From Bacillota bacterium (GTDB taxonomy: Bacteria > Bacillota > Sulfobacillia > RBS10-35 > Bu92): a stretch of DNA of 53,111 nucleotides. Both the position numbers and the translations under genes were made by a program. The notes under the pieces are model-generated. The model searched no databases. It worked only from the letters and a program-made list of their open reading frames with translations, and had not been told where the DNA came from. Below, piece by piece: positions 47,499 to 53,111 of the stretch; the stretch's first letter is position 1; each line of letters opens with the position of its first letter. The stretch is from positions 1-53,111 of the forward strand of contig JADBKN010000012.1 in NCBI GenBank assembly GCA_014896375.1. Reading direction: 5' to 3'.

Positions 47499-48817
47499 GG
47501 ATCGAGCCGGCGGCCGGTCCGCTGCGGGCCGCCATCGAGGTCCCGGGAGACAAGTCGATCACGCACCGCGCGGTCCTCTTTGGCGCCGTCGCCGAGGGGG
47601 AGACGGTCATCGAGCGGCCGCTGGACGCGGCCGACACGCGCAGCTCGGTGGCTCTGGCGCGGGCCCTGGGCGCGGAGGTGGACGCGCCGCCGGGCGGGCC
47701 GTGGGTGGTGCGCGCGCGCCTGGGAGGTCCGTCGGAACCTGAGGACGCCGTCGATTGCGGCAACTCCGGCACCACGCTGCGCCTGGGGGCGGGTCTTGTG
47801 GCCGGTTTCGAGCTCTTCACGGTGCTCACCGGGGACGCGTCGCTCCGCCGGCGCCCGATGGAGCGCGTGACCGAGCCGCTGCGCCGCATGGGCGCGCAGG
47901 TGGACGGCCGCGACGGCGGCCGGCGCGCGCCGCTCGCCATCCGCGGCGGCCGCCTGCGCGCCATCGAGTGGACGAGTCCCGTGGCCAGCGCGCAGGTGAA
48001 GTCGGCCGTCCTCCTCGCGGGCCTCCGGGCGGACGGCCGCACGTCCGTGACGGAGCCCTCCGCCTCCCGGGACCACACGGAACGCATGCTGGCGGCCTTC
48101 GGGGCGCGCGTCTCCCGGGAGGAGGGACCGCGCGGCGCTATCACCGCGTCCGTCGAAGGGGGCGCGCGGCTGCGCGGCTGCCGCGTGGCCGTGCCGGGCG
48201 ACCTGTCTGCGGCGGCCTTCTTTCTGGTCGCGGCGGCCGTCGTTCCCGGGAGCGCGGTGACCGTGCGCCACGTGGGCGTCAACCCCACGCGCGCCGGCGT
48301 GCTGGAGGTGCTGCGCATGGCGGGTGCGGCCGTCGAGCTGCACGGCGAGCGGCTGGAGGCCGGCGAGCCGGTGGCCGACGTCACCGTGCGCGCCCCGGAA
48401 GGCGGCCTGCGCCCGTTTGAGGTCGGCGGATCCCTGGTGCCGAGGCTCATCGACGAGGTGCCCGTCCTGGCCGTGCTGGCCCTCGCCGCGGGCGGCCGCA
48501 GCCGCTTCCGCGACTGCGCCGAGCTGCGGGTGAAGGAGAGCGATCGGCTGGCGGCCATGGCCCGGGAGCTCAGCCGCCTGGGAGCGGCGGTGGAGGAGAC
48601 GCCGGACGGGCTGCAGGTCAACGGCGGCCGGAGGCTGCGGGGCGGCCGCGTCTCGTCTTGGGGGGACCACCGCATCGCCATGGCGCTGGCCGTGGCGGCG
48701 CTCCTCTGCAAGGAGCCGGTCGAGATCGAGGGGGCGGAGGCCGTGCGCATCTCCTACCCGGAGTTCCCCGCGGCATTTGCGGCGCTGCGCGGGCCGGTGG
48801 ATGCGGCGCGGGCGTAG
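47495..48817 (+). CDS. aroA: 3-phosphoshikimate 1-carboxyvinyltransferase (EPSP synthase)
   Basis: Adds enolpyruvyl to shikimate 3-phosphate. 440 residues with [62 protein letters not shown] and [17 protein letters not shown] overlaps the tyrA stop. Last gene of the aro operon; converges on gpr with a 9-nt gap. Confidence 0.96.
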   Translation: MRIEPAAGPLRAAIEVPGDKSITHRAVLFGAVAEGETVIERPLDAADTRSSVALARALGAEVDAPPGGPWVVRARLGGPSEPEDAVDCGNSGTTLRLGAGLVAGFELFTVLTGDASLRRRPMERVTEPLRRMGAQVDGRDGGRRAPLAIRGGRLRAIEWTSPVASAQVKSAVLLAGLRADGRTSVTEPSASRDHTERMLAAFGARVSREEGPRGAITASVEGGARLRGCRVAVPGDLSAAAFFLVAAAVVPGSAVTVRHVGVNPTRAGVLEVLRMAGAAVELHGERLEAGEPVADVTVRAPEGGLRPFEVGGSLVPRLIDEVPVLAVLALAAGGRSRFRDCAELRVKESDRLAAMARELSRLGAAVEETPDGLQVNGGRRLRGGRVSSWGDHRIAMALAVAALLCKEPVEIEGAEAVRISYPEFPAAFAALRGPVDAARA

Positions 48818-48826
48818 GCGGCTCGC

Positions 48827-49816
48827 TCAGAAGACGAGCGTCGGCTGTTCCGCCACGCGGGGGTGCAGCGCGGCGTTGATGCCGGCCGCGACCACGCGCG
48901 ACATGTCCTCGATGATCACGTCGATCTCCTTGGGCGTGACCATGAGATCGCCGACCGTCGGGGAGAGAACCTCCTCGATGAGACGGTTCTTCTGCTCCGG
49001 CGAGAAGTTGCGGAAGCAGTCGCCGAAGCCGGGACGGCTGCGCAGGGATTCGATGAGGAGGTCCACGGTGTCGCTGGCGATCGTGAAGGCGTGCACCACC
49101 GTCGGCACGCCGATCGCCAGCACGTGTTCCACGCCCAGCGTCTCGCGGCTGATGCCGCCGCGGTCGTTGCCCACGCCGGAGCCCGGGCGGATGCCGGTGT
49201 CCGCCAGTTGGATCGTGCTGCAGATGCGCCGGATGCTGCGCGCGGCCAGCGCGTCGACGGCCAGGACGGCGTCGGGGCGGATCTCCTTGACGATACCGGC
49301 GATGATGTCCGTCGTCTCGATGCCTGTGAGGCCCAGCACGCCGGGCGCGATGGCGGACACCGGGCGCAGGCCGCCGCGCAGGTCGGCCGGCACCTGGTTC
49401 TGCAGGTGGCGCGTGACGAGGAGGTTGTCGACGACCCTCGGCCCGAGCGCGTCCGGCGTGGCGTTCCAGTTGCCCAGGCCCACGACGAGCACGTGGGCGT
49501 CCGGCCCGATCGGCAGCATGCGCCGGATCTCCTCCGCCAGGGCGCGCGCGACCTGTTCCTGCAGTCCGCGGTCGCGGTTGCGCACGCCGGGCGTGTCCAG
49601 CGTGACGTAATGACCGCGGGCCTTGCCCGTCGCGCGCTCGCCCTCCTCGTCGAGGACGTCCACGCGGTGGACGACGATGTCGCCGTGACGCCGCTCCTCC
49701 ACGCGCACGCCGGGCAGGCCGGCCAGGCCGCCTTGCCCCTTCTGCGCGTGCTGGGTGGCTTCCAGCGCGAGATCGGTGCGCAGCTCGCCCACCGTGGAAC
49801 GCCCGCCGGCCAACAT
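48827..49816 (-). CDS. gpr: Germination protease GPR
   Basis: Degrades small acid-soluble spore proteins in germination. 329 residues of the GPR family: RTDLALE at 13-19 (propeptide region that is cut on activation), VVGLGNWNATPDALGPRVV, GIETTDIIAGIV, IDALAAR-type AVDALAAR, IQLADTGIRPGSGVGN and the late LMVTPKEIDVIIEDMS. ATG at 49816 with a G-rich site upstream; longer frames run antisense to rsmD. Good evidence, with spoVM, of an endospore former. Confidence 0.93.
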   Translation of the reverse strand: MLAGGRSTVGELRTDLALEATQHAQKGQGGLAGLPGVRVEERRHGDIVVHRVDVLDEEGERATGKARGHYVTLDTPGVRNRDRGLQEQVARALAEEIRRMLPIGPDAHVLVVGLGNWNATPDALGPRVVDNLLVTRHLQNQVPADLRGGLRPVSAIAPGVLGLTGIETTDIIAGIVKEIRPDAVLAVDALAARSIRRICSTIQLADTGIRPGSGVGNDRGGISRETLGVEHVLAIGVPTVVHAFTIASDTVDLLIESLRSRPGFGDCFRNFSPEQKNRLIEEVLSPTVGDLMVTPKEIDVIIEDMSRVVAAGINAALHPRVAEQPTLVF

Positions 49817-49860
49817 CCCATCCCCCGTCCGCCGCGCGCCGCAGCATGAGATCGCGCGGA

Positions 49861-49890
49861 TAGCGTGGCCCAACCGGCGCAGCCGTATCC
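49861..49890 (-). promoter_or_regulatory. Possible forespore (sigma-G-like) promoter of gpr
   Basis: On the minus strand GGATA (49886-49890), 18-nt spacer and CACGCTA (49861-49867) resemble forespore sigma boxes (consensus near GHATR and CATxxTA). About 45 nt upstream of gpr. Weak match. Confidence 0.25.
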
Positions 49891-49931
49891 TTCCACGGTG
49901 TATCCTGGAACCCGGGAACGGAGGCCGGACG

Positions 49932-50501
49932 GTGCGCGTGATCGCCGGGGAGGCGCGCGGGAGGAGGCTTCTCGCGCCGCCGGGCCGCATCACGCGGCCC
50001 ACCTCGGACCGCGTGCGCGAGGCGCTGTTCTCCATGTTGCAGGGCGCGGTGGAGGGCGCGCGCGTGCTCGACCTCTACGCCGGCAGCGGCGCGCTCGGGA
50101 TCGAGGCGCTCAGCCGCGGAGCGCGCGTCGCCGTGTTCGTGGAACTCGACCCCGCCGCGCTGCGCTGCATCCGCCTCAACCTGGAGCGCTGCGGCTTCAC
50201 GGAGCGCGCGCGGATCTGGCGCGAGGATGCGGCGCGCGCCCTGAGGCGGCTGGGCCAGGACGGGGAGCGCTTCGACCTCCTCTTCCTCGACCCGCCCTAC
50301 GCATCGGAGGAACTGGAACGCTGCTGGCCGCTCCTGCCGGCCGTGGCGGCCGAGGGCGCGGTCGTCGCGGTGGAGATGTCGGCGCGCCGGCCGGCGCCGG
50401 ACGGCGAGGGGCGTCTCGAGCTCTGGCGCAGCCGCGAGTACGGCGACACCGCGCTGCGGCTCTACCGGACGGCAGGATTTGCGCCCGGAGCGGGGAACTG
50501 A
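49932..50501 (+). CDS. rsmD: 16S rRNA (guanine-966-N2)-methyltransferase
   Basis: 189 residues with VIAGEARGRRL at the start, SAM motif DLYAGSGALGIEALSRGA and the catalytic FLDPPYAS. GTG with GGAGG 7 nt upstream; the longer frame is antisense to gpr. Usual neighbour of coaD. Confidence 0.94.
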   Translation: MRVIAGEARGRRLLAPPGRITRPTSDRVREALFSMLQGAVEGARVLDLYAGSGALGIEALSRGARVAVFVELDPAALRCIRLNLERCGFTERARIWREDAARALRRLGQDGERFDLLFLDPPYASEELERCWPLLPAVAAEGAVVAVEMSARRPAPDGEGRLELWRSREYGDTALRLYRTAGFAPGAGN

Positions 50502-50539
50502 ACGTGCGCCCCGACCGGTCGAACGTGGGGAGTGGCGCC

Positions 50540-51019
50540 ATGCGCACGGCCGTGTGTCCCGGCAGCTTCGACCCGATCACGTACGGCCACCTGGATGTCA
50601 TCGGCCGGGCGGCCCGCCTCTTCGACCGTGTGATCGTCGCCGTCTTCCAGAACCCGGGCAAACAGCCGCTCTTCTCTTTGGAGGAGCGCCTGGAGCTCGC
50701 GCGGCAGGCCGTGGCGGAGTGGCCGAACGTGGCCGTGGAGACGGGAGAGGGCCTTCTCGCGCGCTTCGCCGCGGCGCGCGGGGCCTGCGCGCTCGTCAAG
50801 GGACTGCGTTCCGGCGCCGATTTCGACTACGAAGCGCCCATGGCGCACATGAACGCGCGTCTTGCGGCGGAGGTCGACACCGTGTTCCTGGCCGCCCGCC
50901 CGGAACACGCGTTCATCAGCAGCAGCCTCGTGAAGGAAGTGGCCGGCCACGGCGGCGACGTGCGCGCCTTCGTGCCGCCGCATGTGGAGGCCGCGCTCAA
51001 GCGCAAGTATGCGCGCTGA
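50540..51019 (+). CDS. coaD: Phosphopantetheine adenylyltransferase
   Basis: Penultimate step of coenzyme A synthesis. 159 residues with PGSFDPITYGH (nucleotide motif, His17), KGLRSGADFDYE and SSSLVKEVA. ATG 50540 with GGGGAG upstream. In the same window panD supplies the beta-alanine part of the same cofactor. Confidence 0.95.
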   Translation: MRTAVCPGSFDPITYGHLDVIGRAARLFDRVIVAVFQNPGKQPLFSLEERLELARQAVAEWPNVAVETGEGLLARFAAARGACALVKGLRSGADFDYEAPMAHMNARLAAEVDTVFLAARPEHAFISSSLVKEVAGHGGDVRAFVPPHVEAALKRKYAR

Positions 51020-51032
51020 AGGAGGCAACGCC

Positions 51033-51560
51033 TTGGATCCGTTGATGGCGCTCGTGGACCGGCTGGAAGCGCTCGTCGCCGACGCCGGCCACGTCCCCCT
51101 GACGAACCGCCTGATCATCGATGAAGACCGCATCCTGAGCCTCTTGGAGGAACTGCGCCGCAACATCCCCTCTTCCGTCCAGCAGGCGGAGCGCGTCGCG
51201 CGGGAGCGCGACCGCATCCTCTCCCAGGCCCGCGAGGAGGCGGACCGCATCGTGCGCGAGGCGCGCGCGTACGCGGAGCAGCTCGTCAAGGAGTCGAGCA
51301 TCGCCCAGCGCGCCATGGAGGAGGCGTCCCGCATCCAGGCGGAGGCCAAGGCCGTGGCCCGGGAGATGCGGGAGGCGGCGCGCCAGTACGCGGACGACGT
51401 GCTGGCGAAGGTGGAGGCGAACCTGCAGAAAGCATTGCAGGTCGTCCGGGATGGGCGGGGCCAGCTGGACGGAGGCGCGAAGGGCGGCGATGCGAAGGCG
51501 CCGGCCGCGGCCGTGCCGCCCAAGCCCCACGGTGCGGGCCCGGCGGGGCGGAGCCGCTAG
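51033..51560 (+). CDS. Coiled-coil protein next to coaD
   Basis: 175 residues, mostly one long charged helix (about 45-145, rich in Glu, Arg, Ala) with coiled-coil heptads, then a Gly/Ala/Pro tail. The start MALVDRLEALV...VPLTNRLIIDEDRILSLLEELRRNIP is typical of the small family found beside coaD in Clostridia-type genomes, sometimes called DivIVA- or ATP-synthase-subunit-B-like. Role unknown. TTG start with AAGGAGG 7 nt upstream, 13 nt after coaD. Confidence 0.8.
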   Translation: MDPLMALVDRLEALVADAGHVPLTNRLIIDEDRILSLLEELRRNIPSSVQQAERVARERDRILSQAREEADRIVREARAYAEQLVKESSIAQRAMEEASRIQAEAKAVAREMREAARQYADDVLAKVEANLQKALQVVRDGRGQLDGGAKGGDAKAPAAAVPPKPHGAGPAGRSR

Positions 51561-51566
51561 CGGCCG

Positions 51567-52487
51567 CTACCGCGGTTCGGCCGGCGACGCCTCGTCTCCC
51601 CGCGCCACCGGCGCGTCCGGGTGGGAGATCCAGTCGCTCCAGGACCCGGGGTAAAGACGCGGCCGTCGCAGGCCGGCGCGGACCATGCCCAAGATGTCCG
51701 CGCAGGCGCTCACACCGGAGCCGCAATAGACGACCACGTCCTCCAGATCCTCGAACGCCGCGTACCGCGCCCGCAGCTCCGCGGGGCTCAGCCAACGGCC
51801 GGACGGGTCGAAGTTCTGCGCGTAGTCGCAATTGGCCGCCCCAGGGATGTGTCCGGCCACGCGGTCGATCGGCTCCGTCTCGCCCCGGTAGCGCTCCGGC
51901 GCGCGGGCGTCCACCAACGCCGCGCCGCGCGCGCCCGAGCGGAGGGCGCGCGAGAGCTGCAGGACCTCATCGCGGCCGGCAATCCAGCCCTCTTGGGGTT
52001 CCGCGCGGAAGTCCCCGTGCTCGCGGGAGCGGGCCGCGCGCTCGTCCGCGTCGCCCGTCGATACGGGGCCGCCCGCCTCAAGCCAGGCTTTGAAGCCCCC
52101 GTCCAGGACATGCGCGGCCGGATGGCCGAGCCAGGTCAGCAGCCACCAGGCCCGCGCCGCGTACGCGGCGGAGCCCTGGTCGTAGAAGACGAGGACGGAA
52201 TCGCGGCGCACGCCGTACTGCCGCAGCGTCTCGGCAAGGCGGCCGATGTCCGGGAGCGGGTGACGGCCGCCGTGCGCACCCACCGGCCCGGAGAGGTCGC
52301 GTTCGAGGTCGAGGTACACCGCACCCGGGATGTGGCCGCGCAGATACGCTTCCCTTCCCGCGTGGGGCGCGGAGAGTTCGAAGCGGACGTCGAAGATGAA
52401 GAGGCGGCTTGCGCCGTCGCCGCTCTTCAAGCGCTCCATCAGCCACTCCACGCCGACGACGGGATCGGTCGGGTTCATCTCCGTCAC
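51567..52487 (-). CDS. Thiosulfate/3-mercaptopyruvate sulfurtransferase
   Basis: 306 residues with two rhodanese domains: an inactive N-terminal one (VRFELS..GHIPGAVYLDLERDLSG) and a C-terminal one with active Cys255 in CGSGVSA. The CG[S/T]G-type loop resembles the mercaptopyruvate class (CGSGVTA), so 3-mercaptopyruvate is the more likely donor. GTG start with AAGGAGG 7 nt upstream. Tail-to-tail with the coiled-coil gene. A third sulfur-related gene in the window besides the comA/comB cluster. Confidence 0.88.
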   Translation of the reverse strand: MTEMNPTDPVVGVEWLMERLKSGDGASRLFIFDVRFELSAPHAGREAYLRGHIPGAVYLDLERDLSGPVGAHGGRHPLPDIGRLAETLRQYGVRRDSVLVFYDQGSAAYAARAWWLLTWLGHPAAHVLDGGFKAWLEAGGPVSTGDADERAARSREHGDFRAEPQEGWIAGRDEVLQLSRALRSGARGAALVDARAPERYRGETEPIDRVAGHIPGAANCDYAQNFDPSGRWLSPAELRARYAAFEDLEDVVVYCGSGVSACADILGMVRAGLRRPRLYPGSWSDWISHPDAPVARGDEASPAEPR

Positions 52488-52518
52488 GACACGTCCTCCT
52501 TGGGCGCCGCGGGGCCGC

Positions 52519-52566
52519 GTCGCCTAGGGTGTGAGCCCTTGTGTCGCCTAGGGTGTAAGCCTTCTG
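52519..52566. repeat. 24-bp tandem repeat x2
   Basis: Two copies starting GTCGCCTAGGGTGT, with three to four differences, in the gap upstream of the sulfurtransferase. A diverged inverse piece (CACCCTATGGG) lies at about 52660. Nothing else is clear in 52488-52701. Confidence 0.6.
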
Positions 52567-52701
52567 AGGATGTGGCGCCCTACGCAGTTGGCGCCGATGC
52601 GCCGCCGCTCCTCCTGCCGTCGCGGCGGGGCCGCTCGAGGCATGGGAAGGTCTTGCGTCGCGCACCCTATGGGTAGCGCTGTGCGGAACGGAGGCCGCCC
52701 G

Positions 52702-52947
52702 ATGCCCCGCAAAGAGGACCCGCATGCAACGGACGTGCCGGCGAGCGCGAAGAAGAAGACGAGAGCGGCGCGGGAACGGAACGCCCAGGACACCCTTCCC
52801 GCGCCACAGGCGGTTCTTGACCCTCCGCTCGACGTGCGACGGGAGGAGGTCGACCGCGCCGGCCACCTGCCGGGGACACAGCTGGAGGTCCCGGATGTGG
52901 TCGCGCTGCACAAGCCGCGCAAGTTCTGGCCGCAGCATCGCGGTTGA
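52702..52947 (+). CDS. Hypothetical protein, 81 residues
   Basis: ATG with GGAGG 7 nt upstream, then a highly charged protein (MPRKEDPHATD..., KKKTRAARERNAQ) ending KPRKFWPQHRG. Third-position GC is about 80 percent, a little below neighbours. No family recognised. On the opposite strand the nucleotidyltransferase frame is also open over this region, so one of the two is not real here; the good ribosome site favours this one. Confidence 0.45.
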   Translation: MPRKEDPHATDVPASAKKKTRAARERNAQDTLPAPQAVLDPPLDVRREEVDRAGHLPGTQLEVPDVVALHKPRKFWPQHRG

Positions 52948-53111
52948 CGGTATCTCCCTGTCCAGGTCCGCGGGTGTGCGGAAGACGGGCGAAAGCTCGA
53001 CCTCCACGGCGGCTTGTACCGGCTTGAAGGTCTCCAGGCACGCCGAACGCCCGCCCGGCTTTTCGTCAAGCACGAGCAGAAGGTCCAGGTCGGATTCGGG
53101 CGTGGCGGCCC
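52948..53111 (-). CDS. Nucleotidyltransferase-domain protein, cut by the window edge
   Basis: Only an internal part is visible. ATPESDLDLLLVLDEKPGG matches the GSxAxGxxxxxSDxDL motif of small MNT-type nucleotidyltransferases (metal-binding DxD), followed by VEVELSPVFRTPADLD. The N-terminus lies outside. The 3' end cannot be placed: the frame has no stop until 52078, running antisense through the 81-residue ORF and into the sulfurtransferase gene, so the gene may be broken or its end lost. Such proteins often belong to HEPN/MNT toxin-antitoxin pairs, but no partner is visible. Confidence 0.5.

Noticed and set aside
48818-48850. Bidirectional terminator between aroA and gpr
   Set aside because: Only a 9-nt gap is present and no stable stem with T-runs on either strand was found.

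Overview
The window is about 53 kb of very GC-rich, tightly packed bacterial DNA. It carries spore-specific genes (spoVM, gpr, and a comA/comB pair of the kind linked to spore sulfolactate), two T-box leaders, a DUF1540 protein and a typical Bacillota gene order (def-fmt, rsmB, rlmN, prpC, prkC, rsgA, rpe, spoVM, rpmB, asp23-like, recG). The source is therefore most likely a deep-branching, high-GC, endospore-forming Bacillota (Thermaerobacter-, Symbiobacterium- or Limnochordia-like). The species cannot be told from the sequence alone. GTG and TTG starts, 4-nt stop/start overlaps and strong GGAGG sites are common.

Layout. (1) 0-5.6 kb: an SDR oxidoreductase and comB on the minus strand, divergent from a class III aminotransferase, comA, an ATP-sulfurylase-like gene and panD. 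This looks like a small organosulfonate (sulfolactate / possibly cysteate-taurine) cluster. (2) 5.7-8.9 kb: sdhC and sdhA, with sdhA running without a stop into a polysaccharide-deacetylase gene and no sdhB. (3) 8.9-10.2 kb: a secreted PIG-L/LmbE hydrolase. (4) 10.3-27.7 kb: the conserved translation/sporulation block, opened by a fused def-fmt gene and interrupted by a reverse-strand ABC exporter cassette. spoVM (26 codons) lies between rpe and hslO. (5) 27.7-29.8 kb: GC-rich DNA with no convincing gene, a membrane-anchored PIG-L protein, and a self-contained small transcription unit (promoter, 39-codon ORF, two hairpins, strong terminator). (6) 29.8-35.9 kb: a five-gene ABC exporter operon and an MFS pump. 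(7) 36.1-37.2 kb: DUF1540 protein and a two-module VOC dioxygenase-like protein. (8) 37.3-45.2 kb: trpEGDCFBA behind a Trp-type T-box that has one specifier domain but two successive antiterminator/terminator modules. (9) 45.2-48.8 kb: a Tyr-type T-box, then aroF-tyrA-aroA. (10) 48.8-53.1 kb: gpr, rsmD-coaD-coiled-coil gene, a rhodanese-type sulfurtransferase, and an edge region with conflicting coding signals (a small plus-strand ORF and a cut nucleotidyltransferase on the minus strand).

How they fit: aroF-tyrA-aroA and trpEGDCFBA together supply aromatic amino acids and are each controlled by uncharged tRNA through T-boxes. The prpC/prkC pair is the reversible Ser/Thr phosphorylation switch sensing cell-wall fragments. 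spoVM, gpr and comA/comB point to spore formation. A recurring oddity is Ala/Gly-rich inserts made of short GC-rich tandem repeats in ComB, RsmB, PrkC, TrpE, two ABC ATPases and the MFS pump. No tRNA, rRNA, insertion sequence, prophage or CRISPR array was seen.
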